NCBI GenBank assembly: GCA_013115125.1
Contig: JABANN010000430.1
Coordinates: forward strand, 1 to 29,644
Length of the DNA: 29,644 bases
Direction of reading: 5' to 3'
Source of the DNA: Perkinsus olseni
Lineage: Eukaryota > Perkinsozoa > Perkinsida
The translations under genes were made by a program, and so were the position numbers. Shown in pieces: positions 20,770-29,644 of this stretch. Under the pieces are notes generated by a model. It was given only the letters and a program-made list of their open reading frames with translations. It searched no databases and was not told the origin of the DNA. How positions within the stretch are numbered: the stretch's first letter is position 1; every line of letters begins with the position of its first letter.

Positions 20770-21606
20770 CTATTTATTGGCAGCGTCGAAGCCCCAGGCC
20801 ACACAGCGTTCTTCTGACGACAGGAAATCCCAATGAACTTCCTCCGTCAACCGGACCCACCCATTTCGTTGAACCGCTGCATTCCACAGTGCAAATAGGT
20901 TATCGGTCGGAGCACTTTGATGTACTCCAACGTCTCATCACTCGGAAGGCCAAGCCGACGCAGCAGACCATAAACGCACATCCCTGTCCTGTGTACTCCC
21001 GCCGCACTAGACAGGAGCATGGCTCAGTCTCCGAGGCGACGGGGCTCACCAGTGGATGAGGATGCTCCTCCCAGCTCGCAGTAGTTCAATAAGGGAATCA
21101 AAGAGCGCCACAAGCCGCTCGTGGCCGGCGCTGTTCCCCGAGTGGCGGTGGTAGCAAGCCCAGAAATCCACCTGTACCCACTCCATCCCGAGGGCAGAGC
21201 AGCTCCTGAGCGGCAATCATGGCGAATAACAGTCGAGGGTAGGCCAGACGCCCTCACTTGGGAATCATCTCCATCTGCCGCTGTTCGTTGACGCCTTGCA
21301 GGGTGACCACAACATCACATCTCTCGACCTCACGGGAATACACCAACTGCTGCTTCGAAGGAAAGTGCCACAGGCACAGTCGACCTAGCAGTGGGATGCT
21401 CAATGCGTTCTCCGCGGAATGTTGTTGACCGTCACGTGCATTTCGCCGAGTGAGTTCACTTCATATCACATCGCCATTTTCGTCTTTTCCACCGCGCGAA
21501 AAAATACACTATACGAAAATGTACACTCCACGCTTTATGGGGAGACCCCACTGAACAACGGCATGGGACGATATTGTTCATCAGCACTCCCCGCACCGAC
21601 AGTCAT
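20770..21606 (-). CDS. Small dual-specificity protein phosphatase
   Basis: Firm exons are 21258 to about 21409, 21050-21205, 20861-21006 and 20770-20813. They give a DSP catalytic domain with signature HCAAGVHR, that is HCX5R, followed by TG. The nucleophilic Cys codon is split by the 43-nt intron at 21007-21049. Asp in VQVDFW, 39 residues upstream, is a candidate general acid. The protein would remove phosphate from Tyr and/or Ser/Thr residues, in the size class of small DSPs such as CDKN3. The end FNEMEERCVAWGF before the stop comes from a 44-nt last exon. The first exon is uncertain: 21547-21606 starts with ATG and joins in frame across a 137-nt intron with a weak donor, giving 185 residues. 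The partner or substrate cannot be told. Confidence 0.72.
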
Positions 21607-21979
21607 AGAAGGGAGTGCAGGGATGATATGAAATTGCTTCAAGGCGAGTCGGAGTAGTTCACAGCTCGGAGGGTCCACAACCGACCTGGCAAGCCCTTAG
21701 GTGCCGGTACGAACCGTGGGTTCTTCTCTGCTAGAAACGCCGCTCGGCCGGTGTCGCCAGTCATAGTCGCCGCCCGACAGAACTCTCAAAAACTGTGTTT
21801 CCGAACGGTCTTGCATCCAACCGGGAGACTGTCGAAAAACAGAGGGATCTTCGAACGTTGATCATACAACCCCCCACCCAACGCGACTAAGACGAAATAT
21901 GCGACGCTCTACCACAACACCCCGATCCGCTACTCCCCTTATTAACCCAGACTAACTCAAGACAGCCTCCTGATGGACG
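21607..21979. other. Methyltransferase-phosphatase intergenic region
   Basis: About 370 nt without an exon I can support. It may hold the true first exon of the phosphatase if 21547-21606 is wrong. Confidence 0.4.
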
Positions 21980-23073
21980 TTATTGGCTCTTTTCGACCAG
22001 CTGTATTCGGACCACGACCACTTCCGGCGACAGGTACTCTTCCTTGGCGATGCGGAGTTTCCCTCCAGCTTTCGCCAGAGCACAAAAGTCGTCCACATCG
22101 TGTCGGGCATTTCGGAGGGTGATCGCGAAAATAGCTTCGCCATCGACCGCGAGAGCTCTTTCGAGCACGCGGACGAGGCCCGGCCAAACAAAGCGATTTC
22201 CATAGAGGATCTGAAGAGAGAGGAGCCGGGAACCAATCTCCCCAGAACGACCTGTGATGTGCGGAAGCGCTACCTCGCAGCAGACGATAACGTCAACACT
22301 TCCTTCAATCTCCTTCGGGAAACTGCTCTCATCCACCCAGTCAAGGGCCAAGGCTTTCGCCCGGCCCTTGAAACGGGGATTCAGCTCCGAGCTGCAGTTG
22401 ACCTCGAGGAGTGGTAGTAGTTCAGGAAGGTCCGTTATGAACACCTGACGAGAGAAGAGACCTCCGAGTTCTGACTTGAAAGGCCCAAGCGTAGTGCCGA
22501 TTGCCGACTGATGGCAAGGTCGCTCCAGTCACGGCCACGTGCCCACGGAGATCATCCCTGACCAACCTACCTCTGCTGCACCGTCCGCTGCTAGAGCCAG
22601 GGAGGTCACACCGGTACCCTCTCCGAGACCGAGAACTCGGAGACCCTTATAGCTCCGTCGATGCTTGGCAGCCCAGTTCAAGAACCGAATCTGAAGGAGC
22701 TCATAACGACCCAACCGTAAGTCCTTCCTTCCCACGGCGCCCCACACGATACGACCACTCACCGCTGCATCAAACCACAAGACGCTGCCTAAAGATTCGG
22801 ATACAGACTCCGGCAGATTCTGGACCAGCTCCGGCGGTGGGTGAGATTTCTGACAGAAGAAAGTGGCAAAAATCGCCATGCTGAACAGATCCACCCAAGC
22901 CATGGAAACATGCCGAGCGCTCGAGTGAAATAGCTTACCCTGGAGCATCTCGAATGGGAGCATATCCCCTCGGTGTACGTAGCGCCATCAAACGCTGAGT
23001 CATCCACCACGTCAAAGTTGACGACATGGAAGGGGTGGCCGCGGAAGGTGAAGCGACTGCAGACCCAGTCCAT
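21980..23073 (-). CDS. Seven-beta-strand methyltransferase, Methyltransf_16 (METTL21-like) family
   Basis: Four exons, 268 residues: 22939-23073, 22763-22849, 22571-22690, 21980-22444, all joined in phase 0 by GT-AG introns of 89, 72 and 126 nt. Family marks in order: LGSVLWFDAA before motif I (the family's LWPAA position); motif I LGLGEGTG at about 94-101, which binds S-adenosylmethionine; TDLPELLPLLEVN, the post-II segment typical of this family; DWVDESS; and DVIVCCEVAL at the usual D-x-x-x-x-D-V-x-Y position. The last one lacks the Tyr of the common DxxY motif. Family members methylate Lys (or His) side chains of proteins such as elongation factors and chaperones; the target here cannot be told. 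The start is the Met at 23073; the N-terminal 45 residues resemble the short beta-strand leader of the family. Confidence 0.82.
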
Positions 23074-23273
23074 CGGTACAGGAACAGGAACAAAGGAACT
23101 GCGAGGACGGAGGCGACGGAACAGTGGCCGAGGAACAATGAAGACTGCTGCTGCAACACAACAGCCAATCCGTCACTTGACAACAAGCCTTTATCAAATT
23201 CATGAAGACATCACAACGTCGTCAGCATAATGTTACATTGAAGCCACCGCCAGACACAGATGGGACGATCAGC

Positions 23274-26200
23274 TCACACTAGACGCTGGCGTCCTTGCAG
23301 TATGGAGAGCGACAAGTTAGGCGCTGGGCGAGCAAATCCCTTCCTTAACAGACTCCCTTCTCGACGGGCGGGTATTGCCGTCAAAGACGAGTATATAGTG
23401 ATACTCTCTTCTACTCTACTATACCGAGATGAGACCACCGCGGGGCTGCGGACGAGCGGCGTGGATTCAACTGTGGACAAGCACGTGCTCGCGGGACCGC
23501 CAATACCGGTTGGCTCGGGCAGCAGAGCCATCCTCTTCTCCGAATCGCCGAAACTCTCCGCCCCATCCGGCTCCGGGTCAGCACTTACTCCAGTTCCATC
23601 CTGGGACGCGAAAACAGCGGGGCCCACCCGTCCACTCAAGCTGTCCTCCTCAGGCCCAGCTGAGAAACCTCTGGCCTTCTTTTTCCGGAATCGGTGCGAC
23701 GACATTTTCAACCGCCGAGAGAACCGCGAGTCCTCCAATACACAACGCCGAGGGTTGCCCGAGGGTTGACTGGAGGGACTCGGCTCGTGTAGCGGTAGAG
23801 GGCCCAAGACTTCCACCTGCCGGGAGTCCACGGCCACTGCACCGTGGAAGTCAACACCCGCTGGCTCCTCGACGTCCATTCCACACACCATTTCCACGGA
23901 GGCACTTGGCGACACTTTTTCGTTCCGATCTCCGCATACTTCTGGCGAGCTCGTGGGTGACCACTCGCCTCGGGTAGCCGTGGTAACGGGCTCTGTACTC
24001 GCAGCTTCCGCTTCCTCAATATCCACGACCTCGCTTTGTCGTGGACTGTCGCCTCCCCTAGATGAGCTGCCCATGTTCCATACACTATTCGGCGTGAGTG
24101 GAGTCTCCTCACTTCCCTTGTCATCTGAGCTCTTCACAGTAGGAGCATCATCAAACTGCGAAGACAGTGCCGAAGTAACCAGTCCAGTCGAGGCTTCATT
24201 GTAGGCAGAGTCCGGCTGTTTTTGCTCATCCTGGGACTTTCTAACGCTGCCCTCCCTCCGTCTTCGTCGTGGCAGAGGCTCGAGCGGTGTGTCAGGACTT
24301 CCAGCGTCCTCCTCCTCAACACTCAGGACCGCAAATTTGGAACTCCTGCTCCCGCCCATGATGGCCCTGGTCGACTCGATTGAGCCGGTCTCACTGCCAT
24401 CCAAATCCGACTGGTGTGCACGCCCATGCGCCGCCAGGCTCCGAAGGGGATCGTCGTGCACAACAGAAGCTTCAAGTACGCTACTCTCACACAACCGGCC
24501 CGAGGCTTCTCGTTCACCGCTGGCCGAGAGAGGGGATAGAATCTCCGTCGGTGCGCTCGCCGGGGAACCCAACGGCCGCGTGATACAGTGGGGGTCTGGA
24601 AGCTCAGGCTCATGCTCCACCGCCACATTGGAAGGACCAGCTTGCGGTGGGGTGGAATCCTCATTATAACGCTGATCACCAGCTATACTCGGCGGAGAGC
24701 CGCTAAGAGATCGCAGAATCGCTTCACTGACCCTACCCCTCCGGGACCATAGGCGGCTACCCCTCGCTCGGCCCGTCGAAGGTGGGGAGGCATGAGTCGC
24801 CGAGGAGCTAGCTCGTCCGCCAATCAATGTCCCCAGAGGTTTCTCGAAACTCGTATCGGAGGAGGCCCTCCTCAGACTTCCACAGAAAAAGGGGCCCTTT
24901 CGGCTGCTAACAGGTGGCGGGCCATCCCCTGTCGGCCTACCTCCCTTGCTGATCTTCCGGACCGTGTGGGTCGGCAGGTCAGTAGTCCTCTCTTCCTCAT
25001 CTACATGACAGTCACACCGTGCCGTCGTTCCCCCAGCACTAGAGTTGCTCGAGTCATCCCATGAAGCACGGTCGCTCCCATCGTTGAGCCCAGAACCAAT
25101 AACCGATACACACGACTGCTCGGGCGCTGCACCATCGCAGCCCTGCCCCGACAAGACCCACGGCAGAACACCTTCCCGCGGCGCACGGGCCGAACTACAC
25201 GAGGACATAACTGACACGCTCTCAGAGTCTTGACCCCTGCATCGAAGCTCATCTACTCCCGCCGTCCCATTCACGGCTGCTGTTTCCGCGTGTTCAATAA
25301 CGCGGCTACAACGTTCCAACATAATGTCTTCCACGCTCTCCGAGAGACCCGGACGGGAGTTGTGCCGTGATCTCGGACTTGGACTTAGGGACAGCTCCAC
25401 TTCTGAGCCACCAGTATCTTCCACACTCTTATGACCTTCTTCGACCGCACTTTGCGATGGGTCGATGCCCACCAAGTGGGATTCCGGTACGCCAGTGGAT
25501 GAATCCCCATGCTCTCCAACGTCAGCCGCTCCTTCCCCCGCACTCACGTCCACGGTATCGCCGAAACGCGGACGGTCGCTGACTTCCTCCGCTACCTGCG
25601 ATTGCAGGCCTGCAGCACAGTCTTCGCTGGCGAGGGAACCGTATGCTTCCTTGACGCTATCCGTAGGGTCACTGCCAGATCGAGCAAGCTCCAAGCTCCT
25701 GCCGCGAACCGACCTCGCAGTCGGCCGGATGCCCCGCTGCCTCGCCTTATAGGATCCCGAGAAAACGGGGGACCTCTTCGAGGCGCTGTACTTCCCAGCC
25801 TCGCGACTCATTCCGCGTTCACGGATCTTCCCGCGTCCAACGGAGCGCAGAGGACCCTTCCCGCGCAATGAAGAGCTTCGACGACTGTTCCCTGTCGCCT
25901 TATCCCCGGCCACCGTCTCTCCCTCAGCAGTACCCGAGGTACGGGCCAGCTCATCCGTTGCCTTCTCACCAGGATCGAGCAGCTCCGTCGTCCCGAGATC
26001 AGATAACAGGCCCCCAGACTCGTCGCCAGGATCCCCACAACTACCAGAAATGCCCGAGGTTGCATCTCCAAGTACCGCATCCAAAGCCGATAGCCCTTCA
26101 GCTGTCATCGCACTTGAGGTACTAGTAGCGCCCATATGTGAGACCTCGACTGACGGTGCCGTGTTCGATACGCCGCCCGATCGCCGAGGGACATCCACTA

Positions 26201-27302
26201 CGCAACACCCGCTCATGACAGAGGTCCCGCGTATTGAGGCACCATCAGCGGCACTTAGACGAGAGGTAGATTCCCCCACCTGATTCTCACGCTCTGAAGT
26301 AGACAGAGACACCGCCGGCTCCGCCGGGAACGCTCGAGCTTCGGGTAGTCTCGCCGTTAGCTTGGCCGACCCACCCTCCTTCGATGGCTGCCTCGCCAAT
26401 GACGAATCCTCCATTATCAAAGAGCATTCTGTCTTCCAGCATGCAAGAGGCTCTAATTCCTCCACCTCATAGGTCGGACCATCTGACCCAGGAAAGAGTG
26501 CTGAGCCTGGCGAGTCACAAGGTGACTCAATCTCTGAAAGGGGGCTTGTAGAGAAGCTATCCTCGATATCAAAACCGTGCGTCAGGGACATGCAGGTCTC
26601 ATCGAGCTGTTGCATGACCGCATGCAGCGATGGCACTGACGACGGTGTGTCCCGTGGACTGCTCTCTTCATTCTGCCTCCTTTGGCTAGCCTGCCTGGCG
26701 ACCACCACGGATGGAGGACTTATGATACCCGCATCGAACCTCAAGGGCGAAGCTTCCAATATATCCAGCACCACAGCTCTCGTGAGAGCTACAACGCAAA
26801 GATCGAGGAAATCACTGCTGACCTCTGAGACAGCTATCCCCATGGCAATCGAGTCAGGTCTACGGACACGGGACTCCCGAGACCCGCGACGAGAGCCCCT
26901 TGCGACCACTGTCGACTCTTTTAGCGCGCTGGCCTTAGAATTCCTCACACTGGGGCCAACCTCAGCGCGCCAGCTTGGAACGCCCCAACAGGACTCCACA
27001 GGTGGCGGCTTAGTCTTCACAGGTGCCTTTTTGGCCTTGGGCTTTGCCACACGGCGTTTACACACTTGGAAAGGACGCATTGGTTCCCGGTTAATACGAA
27101 CCATCGCGAAGGCATCCCGCTTATCGGCTTGTGGCCCGACTGTCGGATTCAGCGCACTCGAGGACGAAGATCGCGACCGGGTAGCCTCCCGCCCTATCAC
27201 CTCAGTAGGCCTCATGAGCCTTCCAAGCTCTCCCTCCAAGGCTCCCACTGCCCTCCATGCCGCCGAGAAAGTGTCGCTCGAACGGTCATCTTCCATCGAC
27301 AT
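23274..27302 (-). CDS. Large Ser-rich disordered protein, function unknown
   Basis: One open frame of 1,342 codons from the ATG at 27302. An in-frame ATG at 27374 would add 24 residues; I prefer 27302 because a CCCTCAG acceptor lies 20 nt upstream. Composition is dominated by Ser, Gly, Glu, Arg, Pro, Thr and Ala, with no long hydrophobic segment and no domain I recognise. A basic Lys/Pro cluster lies near residues 80-100. An amphipathic helix-like stretch SDFLDLCVVALTRAVVLDI lies near 165-185. Another basic cluster, HRFRKKKAR, lies about 130 residues from the end. Many RxxS and SP sites suggest phosphorylation. It may be a scaffold or nuclear protein; that is a guess. Long open frames on the opposite strand over the same DNA are shadows of its biased codons. 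Being intronless, it differs from several neighbours. Confidence 0.72.
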   Translation of the reverse strand: MSMEDDRSSDTFSAAWRAVGALEGELGRLMRPTEVIGREATRSRSSSSSALNPTVGPQADKRDAFAMVRINREPMRPFQVCKRRVAKPKAKKAPVKTKPPPVESCWGVPSWRAEVGPSVRNSKASALKESTVVARGSRRGSRESRVRRPDSIAMGIAVSEVSSDFLDLCVVALTRAVVLDILEASPLRFDAGIISPPSVVVARQASQRRQNEESSPRDTPSSVPSLHAVMQQLDETCMSLTHGFDIEDSFSTSPLSEIESPCDSPGSALFPGSDGPTYEVEELEPLACWKTECSLIMEDSSLARQPSKEGGSAKLTARLPEARAFPAEPAVSLSTSERENQVGESTSRLSAADGASIRGTSVMSGCCVVDVPRRSGGVSNTAPSVEVSHMGATSTSSAMTAEGLSALDAVLGDATSGISGSCGDPGDESGGLLSDLGTTELLDPGEKATDELARTSGTAEGETVAGDKATGNSRRSSSLRGKGPLRSVGRGKIRERGMSREAGKYSASKRSPVFSGSYKARQRGIRPTARSVRGRSLELARSGSDPTDSVKEAYGSLASEDCAAGLQSQVAEEVSDRPRFGDTVDVSAGEGAADVGEHGDSSTGVPESHLVGIDPSQSAVEEGHKSVEDTGGSEVELSLSPSPRSRHNSRPGLSESVEDIMLERCSRVIEHAETAAVNGTAGVDELRCRGQDSESVSVMSSCSSARAPREGVLPWVLSGQGCDGAAPEQSCVSVIGSGLNDGSDRASWDDSSNSSAGGTTARCDCHVDEEERTTDLPTHTVRKISKGGRPTGDGPPPVSSRKGPFFCGSLRRASSDTSFEKPLGTLIGGRASSSATHASPPSTGRARGSRLWSRRGRVSEAILRSLSGSPPSIAGDQRYNEDSTPPQAGPSNVAVEHEPELPDPHCITRPLGSPASAPTEILSPLSASGEREASGRLCESSVLEASVVHDDPLRSLAAHGRAHQSDLDGSETGSIESTRAIMGGSRSSKFAVLSVEEEDAGSPDTPLEPLPRRRRREGSVRKSQDEQKQPDSAYNEASTGLVTSALSSQFDDAPTVKSSDDKGSEETPLTPNSVWNMGSSSRGGDSPRQSEVVDIEEAEAASTEPVTTATRGEWSPTSSPEVCGDRNEKVSPSASVEMVCGMDVEEPAGVDFHGAVAVDSRQVEVLGPLPLHEPSPSSQPSGNPRRCVLEDSRFSRRLKMSSHRFRKKKARGFSAGPEEDSLSGRVGPAVFASQDGTGVSADPEPDGAESFGDSEKRMALLPEPTGIGGPASTCLSTVESTPLVRSPAVVSSRYSRVEESITIYSSLTAIPARREGSLLRKGFARPAPNLSLSILQGRQRLV

Positions 27303-27570
27303 AACAATGGCAACAATTCCAACTGAGGGAAAGCGTCGACGTCCACCAATCTTAGCATCTTCCCGCGAGAGCACAACAAAAAAGAGGAGTAGAAATCTAG
27401 ATTACGAAGAGCAGCCAACGGGATTGAGTCCAGCAGTAAGTGCAATAATTGTACGTAGTGCAGCAGTAGCATCAGCAGCATCATTATCGGCAGGTCCAGA
27501 TCTCACTTCCCGGCTGCATACCACTCATCATCGGTATCAGCGCTACCACCAATAGTATCATCGCTATCGT

Positions 27571-29301
27571 TCACAGCCCGAAAGTGGTCCTCCTTCGCTT
27601 CTGAGGCACCCCTTTGGCCGGGCCGTTGGTACTGGTACTGCTGCTGGTGCCCTGACTTGGGGGAGAGGGACTCCCAGCTGATGCCCCGCCGTACGAGGAC
27701 CTGACCATGCGTGCTGCCGTCGCTGCAACGCTTGTGGCGGACGAGTTCAGTACCTCGGATTTCAGATAATCGTCGAGTGACCGAACCTTGAGCATGGACC
27801 ACTCGGCCGAGGTACCAACTTTTCGCGCCAACGCCTCATCCAGCATCACCCCTATCTGAGTGTTCACTTCCGCCTCCCTCTCCCGGGCTTCCTTCTGCTC
27901 CGCTTCGCTATTATCATCGTCCTTATGTACTATCGGCGTCAGATGCAGCACCCCTCTAGTATCGTCGATCCAGTCGATATACGTGTAAATCTTCATCCCA
28001 GCTTCCTTCTCCTGGAAATGCGTCCGCACCTCCTCGACCAAGGCCAGCACATCAGTATTCTTAGTCCCGATCGGAATGCCCTCCAGGACCCTATACTGCC
28101 GAGGCCTGTCGTTCACCGCACGGTCCCCGGCTGCCTCCGACAAATTAACACAGTAGTAGGACTGTGCCAGAGCAACGAAATTGAGGAATTGCTTCTTGTC
28201 GTCCTCAGACATCTTCGCCGTGAGCGCAGCAAAGACCTTCCCCGTGGCCACAGCATCGTACCCAGCCTCATGGAACTTCTCCTCACCCTCGTCGCCATCT
28301 AATTTCTTAGAGAACTCGTCCGCCCCGTGGATCTTCTGTACCACCGGATCCTGCGCGAAGCGCTCGGCCAGCTGTGAGAGGCCCACACCGTGGTAGCCAG
28401 ACTCTATGGCGATCTGCCGAGTATCGTAGACCCCAGAAGGGAACAGCTGTCGCGCTCGGGCCTTGAAGTTGGCCAACTCGCTGGGCAAGTCCTGGTCGAA
28501 CTGCTGCAGCATCCACATCAAGTCCAGCATACCATTGTGTAGGATGATTGGCTTCTTAGCTTGCAGAAGGGCCTTCCAGACTCGTCTAAAGCCAAGCTTC
28601 TCCCGTACCAAATCTCGCCTGGATCTTCGAGTGACGAACCTCTCAGTGTACGCCCCAACGCGGACGGACTCGATCAGGAGGTTGGGGTGGTTGGCCTTGA
28701 TACGGGCCGTAGCCACTCTGAGAGCTACGCCTCGCAAGTTGGGTAACTTGAAGGACTCCTGCTCAGGGTCCTTGGCGAACTCTGCCACGGCTTTCACCGC
28801 CTTCTCCACGTTCTCCTTTGCCTGTGGGTTATGTATTTCCGGTAGATTCTCCCCGCTGGAGTCCTCTCGGTTCTCCTTCTCCAAGGCCTCAGCCAGGCGA
28901 GACTCCACCACCGCATTGACGTAAGTGAGGCCCTTGTCGATCCATCGCTGGAAGTCCATCCCTTGCTCCTTCATAAAGGCAATTGCAGCCGAGCACAGAG
29001 CCACCGAGGGGACCCAAGTGACGCCCAGGTCGTTGACCGGGCGAGGAAAGACGTAGAAATTCCAGGCACGATACTCCTCCCCTTTGAAGGCAGCTACCCC
29101 AACCTGCATGATACCGTACTTCTTAGCCGCTATCCGGTTCTTCCTGTACCGGACTGCGGTGGAGTCAGAGCCAGAGGGCTGATGGGCGGCATCATGAATG
29201 CCGGTCATTTCCAAGTCGATGGCGATATAGTCGGCGTCATTCAAGGCAGCTTTCACCGTCTTGAACAGAGCATCATCGAAGTTCGTTGCGTCGACATCCA
29301 T
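27571..29301 (-). CDS. PARN: Poly(A)-specific ribonuclease PARN
   Basis: Single exon, 576 residues from the ATG at 29301, which lies 16-17 nt after a CAG acceptor. PARN is a DEDDh 3'-5' exonuclease that shortens poly(A) tails and trims small RNAs, in cytoplasm and nucleus. All five catalytic residues are visible: Asp29 and Glu31 in AIDLEMTGI, Asp260 in HNGMLDLMW, His344 and Asp349 in FHEAGYDA. FNFYVFPKP of the human protein is matched by WNFYVFPRP. Between about 160 and 240 lies the R3H position, diverged. SWIDDT of the RNA-recognition domain is matched by DWIDDTRG near residue 465. The C terminus ends in a basic KRRR segment, a likely nuclear signal. Start and spacing match human PARN, where the first acids are Asp28 and Glu30. 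Confidence 0.93.
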   Translation of the reverse strand: MDVDATNFDDALFKTVKAALNDADYIAIDLEMTGIHDAAHQPSGSDSTAVRYRKNRIAAKKYGIMQVGVAAFKGEEYRAWNFYVFPRPVNDLGVTWVPSVALCSAAIAFMKEQGMDFQRWIDKGLTYVNAVVESRLAEALEKENREDSSGENLPEIHNPQAKENVEKAVKAVAEFAKDPEQESFKLPNLRGVALRVATARIKANHPNLLIESVRVGAYTERFVTRRSRRDLVREKLGFRRVWKALLQAKKPIILHNGMLDLMWMLQQFDQDLPSELANFKARARQLFPSGVYDTRQIAIESGYHGVGLSQLAERFAQDPVVQKIHGADEFSKKLDGDEGEEKFHEAGYDAVATGKVFAALTAKMSEDDKKQFLNFVALAQSYYCVNLSEAAGDRAVNDRPRQYRVLEGIPIGTKNTDVLALVEEVRTHFQEKEAGMKIYTYIDWIDDTRGVLHLTPIVHKDDDNSEAEQKEAREREAEVNTQIGVMLDEALARKVGTSAEWSMLKVRSLDDYLKSEVLNSSATSVAATAARMVRSSYGGASAGSPSPPSQGTSSSTSTNGPAKGVPQKRRRTTFGL

Positions 29302-29644
29302 TGCGAACGAACAACAGCTGCGATGGTAGTAAAGTCCCCCCCCCAAGAACTTCAACTCGCAGCGAGACGCAGGGGGTCTTCATCAAACCACTGGTGAAAC
29401 TCAGACTCGATACTGGAACCCCATTTTTCGTTTAGAAAGCAATTCTATAATCGAATCTGAGCTTCAGAACTAGTTTACTGAACGGGGGGCCAATTTGCGC
29501 GCGAAAATTTGATTTCCGGAGCGGAGCGAAACAGAACGCTTCATGCTGCGCCGACTTAGCCAACAGTATTACATCGTAGAGAAATGCGGAACGATTTCTT
29601 GTGGGGGAAACCTCTAGCTGTGGTTCGAAGTGATTAGGATCACC
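29302..29644. other. Upstream region of PARN
   Basis: No exon or other feature recognised. It contains a G run (on the minus strand) about 40-50 nt before the PARN start codon and the CAG acceptor just upstream of it. Confidence 0.4.

Noticed and set aside
21050-21205. Apparent one-base frameshift in the phosphatase exon
   Set aside because: A recount of the bases showed a continuous frame through GHERLVALF to the HC of the active site.
26590-27555. 321-codon plus-strand open frame
   Set aside because: It is antisense to the large disordered protein and the region before it. Its composition mirrors the Ser/Arg-rich codons of the other strand and shows no domain.
1-29644. Mobile elements, viral remnants or CRISPR-like repeats
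   Set aside because: I found no transposase, reverse transcriptase, terminal repeats or repeat-spacer pattern. The only long repeats are the hydrolase paralogs.

Overview
The window reads as nuclear DNA of a flagellated protist. GT-AG introns, mostly 41-96 nt, interrupt most genes, and every gene I can support lies on the minus strand. DNAAF3 implies motile cilia. The one-way gene order, short introns and a YAG shortly before many start codons fit an alveolate of the Perkinsus/dinoflagellate kind; that assignment is inference, not shown. Gene models were built by hand from reading frames, splice signals and comparison of paralogs within the window.

From the right end, in transcription order: the deadenylase PARN (27571-29301); a 1,342-residue intronless Ser-rich disordered protein of unknown function (23274-27302); a four-exon seven-beta-strand methyltransferase of the Methyltransf_16 kind (21980-23073); a small dual-specificity phosphatase (20770 to about 21606); the 14-exon dynein-arm assembly factor DNAAF3 (18386-20573); a divergent alpha/beta-hydrolase, here called E (16479-18274); and a four-TM SCAMP (15241-15885).

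The left half is a tandem array of hormone-sensitive-lipase-type (HGGG...GDSAGG) alpha/beta-hydrolases: D (12923-14812), C (10452-12526), B (7409-9297), A (4330-6380), and a decayed copy F (3272-4078). A and B are intact nine-exon genes with matching intron positions and phases. D is intact but diverged, with its oxyanion motif changed to HGGY and two exons merged. C carries a deletion that removes intron 2 plus 11 coding bases and breaks the frame. B and C share a 951-bp block without indels, including an identical 48-nt intron, and C holds a patch that instead follows A, so gene conversion appears to act in the array.

In A, B, C, D and E the usual catalytic Asp position of the hydrolase family reads Glu. 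A-D also share an N-terminal module of about 130-150 residues, spread over exons 1-5, that I do not recognise. The first 3.3 kb holds no gene I can support.
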